Shown here: in pieces, positions 28,841 through 38,512 of the stretch
How the letters are laid out: each line of letters starts with the position of its first letter
Numbering within the stretch: position 1 is the first letter of the stretch
Assembly (NCBI GenBank): GCA_028564675.1
Contig: JAOVVO010000003.1
Coordinates: 1-64,000, forward strand
DNA from: Onchocerca lupi
Lineage: Eukaryota; Nematoda; Chromadorea; Rhabditida; Onchocercidae
Reading direction: 5' to 3'
Length of the DNA: 64,000 nt
The notes under the pieces: generated by a model
Told to the model about the DNA's origin: nothing
Database searches by the model: none
The model's input: the letters and a program-made list of their open reading frames with translations, nothing else
Program-made: the position numbers and the translations under genes

Positions 28841-29521
28841 CTAATATGCATTCACCTCGTATTTATAACCATCAACAATAAATTTAAATGGGATTATACC
28901 ATCTAGAGTTGCTTTTATGTTGGACAAAGTAAAGCTGATATCAACGATCTGATTTCTTACCTTTTTATTTTGCTCAATCATAAAAAGTACAGTAGCATTT
29001 CCAGGAAATGCTACTAAATCTTTAACTGATCGGTCAATAGATAATTTTGTCACATTTATATTGATAATTCTTCTTTTAGACAAAGACAAATCACTAGCTT
29101 CATTACTCACCTTTTCTTGAAAACCTTGATAGATTCTATGTGTAGAATTGTTTTTTATAAAATTTTTCTGGCATTCTGGTTCAACAACTTTATTAGATTC
29201 ATATACCTTAATATACTTACTTATTAAGTACTTGACGGTAGAAATATATTCGTCTTTCCTCTTATTGGAATTCAGCTTACGCATTACAGAAAACTCACCT
29301 TCTGTATGAGTTGCATATCTAACAAAGTTCAAATCTTTTTTAACAGGAAACAACAAGTATATATTCAGTAGTAATAAACATAAGCATACCAAAAGAAATG
29401 ATACCATAACCATCATCCAAGACCTTTCTACTACACAAAACAGATATCTATGACAGTACCATTCAACTGCTTTATTAAAGTAACTCTTGTTTTTTACTGA
29501 TTTAAACAGTCTGTCTTTCAT
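28841..29521 (-). CDS. virB8: VirB8-like type IV secretion protein, solitary copy
   Basis: VirB8 is an inner-membrane, periplasm-facing assembly factor of the type IV secretion channel. The 226-residue product starts with a short cytoplasmic helix (KAVEWYCHRYLFCVVERSW). It continues with one membrane segment at about 36-57 and a periplasmic NTF2-like domain (FVRYATHTEGEFSV to the end). Rickettsiales are known to carry extra virB8 genes outside the virB8-virB11-virD4 operon, and this one has no vir neighbours. The assignment rests on architecture and recognisable flanks of the membrane segment. Confidence 0.72.
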   Translation of the reverse strand: MKDRLFKSVKNKSYFNKAVEWYCHRYLFCVVERSWMMVMVSFLLVCLCLLLLNIYLLFPVKKDLNFVRYATHTEGEFSVMRKLNSNKRKDEYISTVKYLISKYIKVYESNKVVEPECQKNFIKNNSTHRIYQGFQEKVSNEASDLSLSKRRIININVTKLSIDRSVKDLVAFPGNATVLFMIEQNKKVRNQIVDISFTLSNIKATLDGIIPFKFIVDGYKYEVNAY

Positions 29522-30442
29522 AATAAAGAACCAAGTTTAATTACTACAATAATAAAATTCAAAAAATTTAAATTATATCTAAATTTTTTAAAAAATGAAT
29601 AATTATATTAACTTGTTCCGCGATAAGATAAAATTTATCAATTCTGCTAATATCTATATTTATCATTTTTACATCAAAACTTCCAAGATCATAGATATTA
29701 TCATCTACACTCTTTGTGGTAACTATAATAACGTAACTTATCTTGATGATCAAAATAACAAACTCATCAGCAAGGATTCCAGCTTTTCTTACTAATCTAT
29801 CTTTAATTAATCCAAATAAAAACAATAATATAATCTTATAACCTAAGTTCGATAAGCCACTATGTAGCAAAAACTTAAGTACATAATCGAAATATTCCTT
29901 AAATTTAAATCACAATCTTTTTTACATGACTAAAATCTACGAATTTATATTCATCTAAAACATTGAAATATTGTAGACCATACTTTTTATATTCAAAAAA
30001 ACTCATAACTTGTAATATTATAAAACATTAATTAATAACTACTACTATTTAACCTAATAATCTTTAAATAATAGAACCGTCAGGAATTTTTATCTTTTCT
30101 TTATAATATGATGCGGTATAACAAACCCATCACTGAATATATAAAAGAATCAACACCCTTCGGGCAAGATAAATACACTAATTGCCTTATTAGCTCAAAG
30201 CTAATCTCGCAGATATACCATTTGACAACTACTTCCCCTTTTCTAGTTAATATTACTCTTTTAACCTGCAACTACACTTTTAACCAAGTTTGATTCTTTA
30301 TATATACCTAACTAGCTCCCGCTAAAACCTCTACTGATTACCATATACTTTTTAATCTATTCTCAGTTAAATTATGGACCTCAAACACTAAATTAATAGG
30401 ATTTAACCATAAACTCAAATTAAAAGTACTATACTATATTTC
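29522..30442. other. 920 bp AT-rich region, probably decayed
   Basis: A 100-codon frame at 29568-29870 (minus, beginning MLHSGLSNLGYKIILLFLFG) has a hydrophobic start but no recognised motif and extremely AT-biased content. I treat it as a possible remnant and not a gene. A 61-codon plus frame at 30108-30293 has no support. The rest carries stops in all frames. Confidence 0.35.
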
Positions 30443-31285
30443 TCATAGAATTGATGTTATGATATTAATTGCATTAGCTAAAACATGCTTTCTATCTAAG
30501 TGTAGCTGCTCAGCAGCGACAAAAAGCTCATCTATTTTTTCCCATTGACTTAGCAGAACTTCAACATCACTCACACCTTTCTTTATACTTTCTAAAATGA
30601 AAGCTTGAATCATATATGATGCTAATTCTAGCTCAATTTTGCTATTAATTACTTTATAAACTACTTCAGGATTATTTAAATTAGGAAGGAATTTATAAAA
30701 GGACCTATATAATTCATAATTATCGCTGCTTATTGCACTTATTATCATTCCCGGTGCCCCAGGAAATAAAGTAATGATTTCATTAAACGTTTGATCATCA
30801 AATTTACATTGAGATGAAACAATTTGCTTTGTTTCATCGTAAGTCAACGGCAGTAAATTTAGCTGAAAACATCTACACTTAATAGTAGTTTGTATATTGT
30901 ATGGCTTATGGCTTACTATAAATATCTTAGAGTTTTCTGGCGGTTCTTCTAGTATTTTCAATATTGCATTCCTAGCATTCTTTGTCATCACCTCTAAACC
31001 ATCTATTATAGCAACTTTGTATTTCGATTGAATGGGGCTTAAGTGTAGAAAATTTTTCATTTCTCTCACCTTTTCTACTCCTATTGTATCACCATCAACA
31101 ATGTGCAAATCTAGCGCTATCTCATCGCAATCTCCCACAAGAAACCAATTAGAAAAAGATTTTGCTAGTGTTGCTTTTCCTATACCTTTCTTACCGCAGA
31201 TTAACCAAGATTGAACAGATAAGTTATTCATTAGCTTCTTCTTAGCTTGATCGTGCCCTATTACCTTTTTCATTCTTCTTTTCAT
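30443..31285 (-). CDS. holB: DNA polymerase III delta' subunit
   Basis: The delta' subunit is the rigid member of the clamp loader that places DnaN rings on DNA. The 280-residue product shows the AAA+ fold, with IGHDQAKKKLMNNL at the start and a Walker A-like GKKGIGKATLA at 31-41. AIIDGLEVMTKNARNAILK and LEEPPENSKIFIVSHKPYN follow in the usual order. The C-terminal collar domain is AT-rich and diverged. A second ATG four codons in is also possible as start. It follows tsaC by 10 bp on the minus strand. Confidence 0.9.
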   Translation of the reverse strand: MKRRMKKVIGHDQAKKKLMNNLSVQSWLICGKKGIGKATLAKSFSNWFLVGDCDEIALDLHIVDGDTIGVEKVREMKNFLHLSPIQSKYKVAIIDGLEVMTKNARNAILKILEEPPENSKIFIVSHKPYNIQTTIKCRCFQLNLLPLTYDETKQIVSSQCKFDDQTFNEIITLFPGAPGMIISAISSDNYELYRSFYKFLPNLNNPEVVYKVINSKIELELASYMIQAFILESIKKGVSDVEVLLSQWEKIDELFVAAEQLHLDRKHVLANAINIITSIL

Positions 31286-31295
31286 ATATTTCTAC

Positions 31296-31901
31296 TCAAA
31301 AGTATATCTCACTTACCATTTGAAGCGAAATCATACCCTCTCTTATAACCTCAATCTTATCTTGAGTTAAGTCAATAATAGTAGACTCTATACCAGAAAC
31401 TAATTTATCATCTTCAGCTACTGCTGATAAATGTTGTTTGATAGATTTAGGTATACCGCTAGCTTTATATGCACCTTGTTCTCCTGAAATATTTACACTA
31501 GTTGCAACTAATGGAGTTTTCAGTTCATTCAATATTGAAATTACAATAGGATGATTAGGAATCCTTATGCCTACACTACCTTTAAAGAATTCATTTGGCA
31601 ATATGTTGTTATTTTTAAGCGGTAAAATATAGGTAATTGGCCCAGGAGAAAAGTGATTTACTAAACTAGTATACTTTTCCTCCAGCTTTGCTATTCTCGC
31701 CAAGCTGTAAATATCATTAACGAATATAGATAATGGTTTATTTTGAGAACGCTTCTTCACTTGGTATATTTTTTTTATAGCTCTGCTATCTAGTGCATTG
31801 CAAGCAAGAGCATAAATCGTTTCTGTTGGGAAACATACTAATAAGTTATTCCGTATAGCATCCACTATTTTAGGTATCATATAGTTAAAACTTATATTCA
31901 C
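31296..31901 (-). CDS. tsaC: Threonylcarbamoyl-AMP synthase (TsaC/Sua5/YrdC family)
   Basis: This enzyme makes threonylcarbamoyl-AMP from threonine, bicarbonate and ATP for the t6A modification at tRNA position 37. The 201-residue product spans a YrdC domain with PTETIYALACNALD, KRSQNKPLSIFV, FSPGPITYIL, GIRIPNHP and TPLVATSVNISGE in order. It lacks the extra C-terminal Sua5 domain, like TsaC. The track start is a GTG; an ATG seven codons in (31880) is an equal candidate, and neither has a clear ribosome binding site. mtaB in this window acts on the same modified base. Confidence 0.93.
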   Translation of the reverse strand: MNISFNYMIPKIVDAIRNNLLVCFPTETIYALACNALDSRAIKKIYQVKKRSQNKPLSIFVNDIYSLARIAKLEEKYTSLVNHFSPGPITYILPLKNNNILPNEFFKGSVGIRIPNHPIVISILNELKTPLVATSVNISGEQGAYKASGIPKSIKQHLSAVAEDDKLVSGIESTIIDLTQDKIEVIREGMISLQMVSEIYF

Positions 31902-32042
31902 AGTGATTATTTTATATGAAGTAAATAATTTTACGTAACCTTTACATATTACTTTCTTCTACCAAACTTGACATGAAATGGTATTATAGTTAATACTTAA
32001 ACAGGCTTACTTAAATTTACCATTAATAAACTAGGATTAAAT

Positions 32043-32468
32043 ATGTTCACTTCTAAAGTTCTTGCAGCAGATAAAGCTAGCAATGCATCAAGCATTGGTG
32101 CATCTTTTGCTAATCTTATCCCACTGATTTTAATAGTTGTGGTGTTTTATTTTTTTATTATTCGCCCACACTACAAAAAATTAAAAGAACTTAAAAAAAT
32201 GATAGATCAAGTAAAGCGTGGTGATACTGTTGTTACTTCCGGTGGGATAATAGGCGAAGTCAACAAGCTTGACGAAGCAAATGCACAGTTTGTAATAGAA
32301 ATAGCGCCAAAGGTCGAAATAAAAGTTCTAAAATCTGCTATATCTGAAGTTTTAAATAAAGAAGTTCGAAAAGTAGCAGTCAAACCAACTGAAAAGGACA
32401 AAATCGAGAAGGAAGATAAAAAAATAAAAGTCAGTCAGATGAAAGTAAAAAGGGATAAAACAAAGTAA
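32043..32468 (+). CDS. yajC: Preprotein translocase subunit YajC
   Basis: YajC is a small inner-membrane partner of SecDF at the Sec translocon. The 141-residue product has one membrane segment at about 21-41 ending in FFIIRPHYKKLKELKKM. The conserved DTVVTSGGIIGEV follows, and the C-terminal tail is lysine-rich and longer than usual. It stands directly before the decayed glmS. Confidence 0.94.
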   Translation: MFTSKVLAADKASNASSIGASFANLIPLILIVVVFYFFIIRPHYKKLKELKKMIDQVKRGDTVVTSGGIIGEVNKLDEANAQFVIEIAPKVEIKVLKSAISEVLNKEVRKVAVKPTEKDKIEKEDKKIKVSQMKVKRDKTK

Positions 32469-32500
32469 AAGTAAAAATACTTTATAACTCTAAAACCTTA

Positions 32501-34313
32501 TTGTGTGTAGGATATTTGGTATAATAAGTGATGCAACTCGATAATACCAATTTTGCTAATCGGATTGCGGAGGTCTGAATATGGGGAATATTATTTTCCA
32601 GACATAGTAACATAAACAATAAAGCAAGATAGAAGTTAAAAATCAAAAGACAGAGTTGAAAAGTTATTGAAGTTGTTGATAATAGCAAAATGTCAAGCGG
32701 TACACAGTTAGCATAACGCATGCTAACTGGGCTACATACAGAGTTCAAAGCTTAAAAAGGATCCCATTTATACAAATAACATTGTTATTTCCCATAACGG
32801 CATAATTGAGAATTGCAATTTGCTAAAAAATAACTTAGAAAAAAGGAAATACAGTTTCATATTGACACTGATACGGAAGTTATACCAAATATATTAACTA
32901 TATACCTTAATGAGGAGCTTTTGCTTATTGATTCTCTATTTAAGAGCTCAAGCAATTTGCATAGCTCATTTGTTTTAGTCTTATTATTTGCAGAATACCC
33001 AGATACTTTATTTGTTGCAAAAAGAAATCTCCCTTTAACAATAGGTTACAACTATAATACTTTATTCACTACTCCGATTCTAATATTTTAAGCATACTAG
33101 TAAAAAGAATATCCCATCTGGAAGATGGCGACATTGCAGTAATAAAGTCCAGCAGAGTTATCATACATAATAACGATGTACGGGTTGAACGCAACATAGA
33201 AAGTAATAGTCTGAGCAATTTTTTAATTAGCAAAAATGGTTACTCCCAGCTTTACGTTAAAAAAATTTTCGAGCAACCTTGTACATTAAATAAAACAATA
33301 AAATCACTTTTATAAAAAGTATACATAACCAATACCTGCCAATGAAAAACTATTTTCTAAGCTGGTCATATCATTATAATCGGATGTGAATCATCTTATT
33401 TCGCTAGATTAATAGTAAAGTATTAGCTGGAAGGTGTTGCTCAAGTTCTGGTATACTTAGGAATCTTATATCAGAATTTAGATATAGCAACATAAAACTA
33501 GAAGAAAGAAGTTTAAGATTATTTATCTCTCAATCTGCGAACTGCAGATATCATAGAAGCGATACGCTATGGAAAATCATAAAAATAAATAACCATTAGT
33601 ATAACCAATACATTAAATAGTAGCATTAAAAAATTTCAGACGTTGTGTTACATATTTGTACTAGACCAGAAATTGATATTGCTTCAACAAAAACTTTTTC
33701 TGCACAATTCATAGTTTTAGCATGCTTTGTTTTAGAGTTTACAAAAATAAAAGGTACATTAAGTAAAAAGAGAATAAAGCAGTTGAGTAATACTATTAAC
33801 TTTATCTCCAAATAGATTGAGCATGTTTTAAACATAGTGAAAGTACAACCTGTATTAGGGCAGTATACTAAAGCACAGCATCATTATTTTAATCTGCAGA
33901 GAAACTTATATGGAGTTACAATGGAAGATGTATTAAAGATAAAAGATCTTTCACATATTAACACCACCTGTATCACAGCAGGAAAGATAAACACAGTTCA
34001 ATTGCTTTAATAGATTCATCTGGATTTGTTATAGTAAGCATTCCACACGATAATTTATTTTTTAAGATAATTATCTAATATATAAGAAATTATTGTAATA
34101 AAAAGCAAAGTGATTGCCTTAAGTGACAAGCAAGAAGCACCATTTTAAAGAGAAACTTGTATAATGTATGGGCACCTCCTAGGTACTGATAGTTTTATCC
34201 CTAAGTAATCTATATAGTATAGCTATGTAATTCCTTGCTTACTCAACTGCAATAAAAAAGTATCAGATACTGATTATTCAAGAAATTTAACTAAGTCTGT
34301 TATTGTCGAATAA
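32501..34313 (+). pseudogene. glmS: glmS pseudogene, glutamine-fructose-6-phosphate aminotransferase
   Basis: GlmS makes glucosamine-6-phosphate, the entry to UDP-GlcNAc. Recognisable blocks appear in the family's order across all frames. The start is TTGTGTGTAGGATATTTGGT, where the family has Met-Cys-Gly-Ile-Phe-Gly; the start codon and reading frame around the nucleophile Cys are lost. Then come VISHNGIIEN, DTDTEVIPNILT, LFAEYPDTLFVAKRNLP and ISHLEDGDIAVIKS. The isomerase half gives SSYFARLIVKYWLEGVAQV, ITISITNTLNSSIKK and finally SRNLTKSVIVE with the stop at 34311-34313. Many stops and frameshifts separate these blocks. The span of 1.8 kb equals a full glmS, so the gene decayed in place. 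Confidence 0.93.
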
Positions 34314-34550
34314 TCCATCCAGTATTAGCTATAATACAATACTCTCATATCCATCAAATTATTCCGTCATAAATAAACTCTCCTGAGTTATACCTTTATA
34401 ATTAAGAGTCAAAAGGTTCTAATAAGCAAAAAAAATAATACTGTTTAAGTCAGTTAGTGAACCCCATTCATTCCATGGTCAACTTCTTATAGAAAATCTA
34501 TACTGTTGTACGCTTGACACTAAACTCCAATTTTCTTTACAATCTACTTC

Positions 34551-35435
34551 GTGAAAAAACAAAAATGTTTATTTGTTACTATAGCCGGATTACCGAACGC
34601 TGGAAAGTCTACACTAATTAATAGCATCGTAGGCAGAAAGATTGCAATTGTTACTCCAAAAGTACAAACAACTAGGACACAAATAAAGGGTATTACAATA
34701 TTTAATGAAACACAAATTATCTTTACTGATTCTCCGGGAATTTTTTTAGCAGAAACAAAACTTGAAAAAGCTCTAGTTAAATCTGCGTGGTCAGCAATCA
34801 AGAGTGATGACATCACTTTGTTACTCGTTGATGTAAGCAATTACTTTAAAAGTATGAAGAGAATCAAAATCATATTCACACAATTACAGCACACAAAAGC
34901 AAGATGCATTTTGGTTATCAATAAGGTTGATCTAGTAAAAAAGCATGAAATAAAGATGGCCTGCAAAGATTTGAGTTTGCTTTATAGATTTGAAAAGATT
35001 TTTGCAATATCAGCACTAAAAAGTAATGGACTTTCTAATTTAATGAATTACTTATCCGAAATTGCACCAGTGAGTCCTTGGTTTTATAGGAAAGATCAAG
35101 TAACTGATTCCTCTACAAATTTCTTATCAGCAGAAACCACAAGAGAAAAATTATCCTTGAATTTACGTGAGGAATTACCATATTCTATAGCTATCATAAC
35201 TGAACAATTTCAGGAAAAAAAAGATAAGAGTTTAGTCATAAAACAGATTATATTTGTGCTAAAGAATAGTCATAAAAAAATAGTGCTAGGGAAGAATGGT
35301 AGTTGTATTAAAAAAATTGGCATCGAGGCACGCGCTGAACTAGAAAAATTGTTTGAGCGCAAAGTTCATCTATTTTTATTTGTAAAAGTACGGTCTTGGA
35401 TTGACCGCCCTGAAGAATATATAAGTAATGCTTAA
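34551..35435 (+). CDS. era: GTPase Era
   Basis: Era is a ribosome assembly GTPase acting on the 3' end of 16S rRNA. The 294-residue product has G1 as GLPNAGKST (13-21), TTRTQIKGI (G2), DSPGIF (G3) and INKVDLV (G4). The C-terminal KH domain has VLGKNGSCIKKIGIEAR. The start is a GTG at 34551. The last 8 bases overlap the exonuclease gene that follows, indicating cotranscription. Confidence 0.96.
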   Translation: MKKQKCLFVTIAGLPNAGKSTLINSIVGRKIAIVTPKVQTTRTQIKGITIFNETQIIFTDSPGIFLAETKLEKALVKSAWSAIKSDDITLLLVDVSNYFKSMKRIKIIFTQLQHTKARCILVINKVDLVKKHEIKMACKDLSLLYRFEKIFAISALKSNGLSNLMNYLSEIAPVSPWFYRKDQVTDSSTNFLSAETTREKLSLNLREELPYSIAIITEQFQEKKDKSLVIKQIIFVLKNSHKKIVLGKNGSCIKKIGIEARAELEKLFERKVHLFLFVKVRSWIDRPEEYISNA

Positions 35436-36252
35436 TTCCTTACTGGTGTTTGACATTGAAACTATACCAGATGTAAACTCCTGCAAGAATTTGCTTAATA
35501 CTAGTGATAGCAGTACTGTGAAAGAGAAAAGAGATGCATTGACAAAGTATCATCTCGAAATAACAAATGGATACAATCCTTTTCTTCGTCAGCTTCTCCA
35601 TCATGTTGTAGTTATCAGTTTTTTATCCTGCAGTATAAGCTACAGGAATGGTTATGAGGCATTCAAGCTACAAGAAATTAGTTCTAGTGATACACTAAAT
35701 TCCAGTGAAAAAGAACTAGTGAAGAGATTTTTCAGTTACATGTCGGAGAAAAGGCCGAGATTGATCTCATTTAATGGGCGTACTTTTGATATGCCGGTGC
35801 TAAAATACCGTGCCATGGTCCATGGTATTCAAGCAGAATACTTTTATAAAGCTGGCGATAAGTGGAATAGCTACAATCAAAGATATAGTAGTAATTGGCA
35901 TTGTGATCTACTTGAGTCTCTCTCTGATTTCGGAGCTTCTGCGAAAGTAAAAATGAATGAAGTTTGTGCAGTACTTAATCTCCCTGGTAAAACTGGGGTT
36001 GATGGATCACAAGTTATGGACTTATATGACAGTGGTAAGATACAAGAAATTCGAAATTATTGTGAAACAGATGTAGTTAACACCTACCTGATTTACCTAC
36101 GATTTATGCATCATCAAGGAAGAATCACCACTGAAAGTTATAACAAAAGTGTAGAAGAGCTACTTTTGGAATGTGAAAAAAAGGCACATTTAAAAAAATT
36201 TAAAGAAGAGTGGGAAATGATCTGTGATGGAAAGTTTTATATTGAATTCTGA
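35428..36252 (+). CDS. PolB-like 3'-5' exonuclease
   Basis: The 274-residue product matches the predicted 3'-5' exonuclease family related to the proofreading domain of family B DNA polymerases. Exonuclease motif I is VFDIETIPD with Asp9 and Glu11. Motif II is LISFNGRTFDMPVL, and motif III is NYCETDVVNTYLIYLRF. It is a stand-alone nuclease without a polymerase domain. It overlaps era by 8 bp. Its substrate is unproven; loss of recA in the same genome makes its repair role of interest. Confidence 0.85.
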   Translation: MLNSLLVFDIETIPDVNSCKNLLNTSDSSTVKEKRDALTKYHLEITNGYNPFLRQLLHHVVVISFLSCSISYRNGYEAFKLQEISSSDTLNSSEKELVKRFFSYMSEKRPRLISFNGRTFDMPVLKYRAMVHGIQAEYFYKAGDKWNSYNQRYSSNWHCDLLESLSDFGASAKVKMNEVCAVLNLPGKTGVDGSQVMDLYDSGKIQEIRNYCETDVVNTYLIYLRFMHHQGRITTESYNKSVEELLLECEKKAHLKKFKEEWEMICDGKFYIEF

Positions 36253-37061
36253 AGTAACTAGTGGATTCAAACCATATACTATTCTTGCTATAGCTTTATC
36301 TTATACATAAAAACTATAACTGTACGAATACCATAATTTAAGTCTACCAGGAAAGTGTAGTCCAAGCACTAACACTTTTTAAACTGGCATAATGAAAGCA
36401 GCCACCTATGATGACGTCCTAGTACGTGATGCTGAAAATTTAATGTCACTTTATAATAGCGTCTCCAAGTACTTGCTTGTTCCCAAGACTTAGAGGAAAC
36501 TCAATTTTAACTAAGTGGTTGTATAATAAAGATTAGATTTCAGTGCTACACGTTAAAATAGCATCTTCTATTATAAAAGCAAATGCTCATTCATAATTGA
36601 AATTAACTATAAATACCCAAGAAATTTATCAAACGGAGAAAAAAGGCAAAAGAAACGCTAATTGATATTCATTTTAGGGTTAACCTTTTTAAAGGTCTTA
36701 AATACTGCAATTTAGTAACTTTTGAATTATAGCAGACTCTAAAAAATAAAAGGAAACCTTAATGGTACCACTCACTCTTTAATCCTACAAACTAACGTTT
36801 TACATTATCTTAAACAACTTATAAGCACGCTTAGACTTGCATAAGTAAAAAAATAATCCTAATAAAGATATAAGGTACATACAGTACAAAAAATTAAATA
36901 TAAAATGCTAACCGATAGTCACTTCATTGAATTCTGCACAGATTAAAGAAAAATTAATATTTTTACTATTAGAGAAAATTTTGTCAAGAGGACTTTGCAC
37001 TTAATCCATATTTCCATTATCTTACAATTTTTGTATAATCTATAAGTTCGATTGGCAAATT
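36253..37061. other. 810 bp region with no supported gene
   Basis: All frames are closed by stops at short intervals. A short plus-strand piece at about 36392 reads MKAATYDDVLV, which recalls the IMP dehydrogenase start, but nothing after it agrees. The final part before 37062 should hold the promoter for prs. I see no RNA gene. Confidence 0.35.
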
Positions 37062-37988
37062 ATGAAGATAATAATAGGTAGTGCTAGTAAAGAATTAGGA
37101 AAATCAATAGTTAACAAGCTAAATGTCCAACCATCCCTTGTTCAGGTATCAAGATTTGCAGATGGTGAGATGAACGTACACGTAAAAGACGATGTCTATG
37201 ATCAAGAGGTATATATAATACAGTCAATTTCTTCTCCTGCAAATGATAATCTTATGGAACTTCTGCTTACAATTGATACAGTAAAGAGATTAGGAGCTAA
37301 AAAAATAACAACAATCATTCCTTATTATGGATATAGTAGACAAGATAGGACTATTAAAAATAATAATATGCAATCTGCTTTAGGTGCCAAATTAGCCGCA
37401 AATCTCATTCAAACTGCAGGTACAAGCAGTGTCGCAGTTATCGATTTACATTCAAATCAAATCGAAGGATTTTTTGATGTACCAATAACCAACTTGAGCT
37501 GCTTTGAAGTATTTGTTGAATCTACACATACAGAAAATTTAGCAATAGTTGCACCTGATGTTGGAGCAATCGGTAGAGCACGCGCTTTTGCAAAGACTTT
37601 AGAGAAAGAGCACAAGATAAAATTGAGCGATGAGATCATTATAATAGATAAATATAGAGAGAAAGCAGGCACATCTCAGGTAATGAATATAATAGGAGAG
37701 GTGACAAGTAAAAATTGTGTTATTGTTGACGATATAGTTGATTCTGGTGGAACATTATGTAATGCAGCTTCTGCTTTAAAAAGTTACGGAGCAAGATCTG
37801 TAATTTCATGCGTAACGCATAGCATCCTTTCAGGAAATGCAGTTGAAAAAATCTATTCCTCTTCTCTAGACAAATTAGTAATTACAGATACCATACTTCA
37901 TAAACTCGAAAAAACTGGTAAAATAAAAGTTGTTTCGATCGCAAATATTTTAACTCATTTTATTCAAGGAGATAAAGATGCCAATTAG
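37062..37988 (+). CDS. prs: Ribose-phosphate pyrophosphokinase
   Basis: Prs makes PRPP from ribose-5-phosphate and ATP for nucleotide and pyridine nucleotide synthesis. The 308-residue product has VSRFADGEMNVHV, YYGYSRQDRTIKNN (ATP-binding flexible region) and VAVIDLHSNQIEGFF. The PRPP loop VDDIVDSGGTLCNAA lies near residues 221-235. Length is close to normal. The 3' end overlaps gatC by 11 bp. Confidence 0.95.
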   Translation: MKIIIGSASKELGKSIVNKLNVQPSLVQVSRFADGEMNVHVKDDVYDQEVYIIQSISSPANDNLMELLLTIDTVKRLGAKKITTIIPYYGYSRQDRTIKNNNMQSALGAKLAANLIQTAGTSSVAVIDLHSNQIEGFFDVPITNLSCFEVFVESTHTENLAIVAPDVGAIGRARAFAKTLEKEHKIKLSDEIIIIDKYREKAGTSQVMNIIGEVTSKNCVIVDDIVDSGGTLCNAASALKSYGARSVISCVTHSILSGNAVEKIYSSSLDKLVITDTILHKLEKTGKIKVVSIANILTHFIQGDKDAN

Positions 37989-38331
37989 GTCAACAGAGGA
38001 TGTAATCACTTCACTAATAGAATTTGTAAATAAGAGAAAAGTAACAATTACAAAGGAAGAAATGCTTAAAATTGCACAACTTGTAAGAATTAAATTATCA
38101 AATGATGAAATTGAGCATTACTCCAAGGAGTTAACAATGTTGGATTGGATACATGATACTTTATTGCAAGTTAATACTGAAGGTGTTTCCCCTGTACGCT
38201 ATGGTGCTATAGACAAGGTCATTCACATGCACGATGACGTTGTCGATCCTCAAAGTATTAAAGAAGAAATATTATCCAACATAAAATCTGAACATGGATA
38301 TTTTGTAGTACCAAAGGCTATAAGCGATTAA
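37978..38331 (+). CDS. gatC: Glutamyl-tRNA(Gln) amidotransferase subunit C
   Basis: GatC is the small subunit linking GatA and GatB in the complex that converts Glu-tRNA(Gln), and often Asp-tRNA(Asn), to the amide form. The family core starts at VTITKEEMLKIAQLVRIKL and continues through HYSKELTMLDWIHDTL to the conserved HGYFVVPKAI end. A perfect AAGGAG lies six bases before the ATG at 37978, inside prs, so I accept this start. This adds about 20 residues to the N-terminus compared with a typical GatC of about 95 residues. gatA and gatB are elsewhere. Confidence 0.9.
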   Translation: MPIRSTEDVITSLIEFVNKRKVTITKEEMLKIAQLVRIKLSNDEIEHYSKELTMLDWIHDTLLQVNTEGVSPVRYGAIDKVIHMHDDVVDPQSIKEEILSNIKSEHGYFVVPKAISD

Positions 38332-38512
38332 AATAAAGCTAGCACTAAATTTTCTAAAAAAACAGTAAAATCGATACGGCCTTGAATATAATCTTACCCA
38401 AAAGTATAAGTCAGTCAATTAAAATATAAAATTGTTTATTATGATTGAAAGGTTCAATGACTTTGCTTGAATGTTTGATATAATAAAATTATAAAGTCTA
38501 TTAAAGTCTAGC

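Noticed and set aside
29568..29870. 100-codon hydrophobic frame, minus strand
   Set aside because: Could be a remnant of a membrane protein, but composition is extremely AT-driven (Ile-rich) and no family was recognised, so not listed as a gene.
36390..36425. Fragment MKAATYDDVLV suggesting a guaB (IMP dehydrogenase) remnant
   Set aside because: Only one short motif agrees; the following sequence in all three frames does not match the family.
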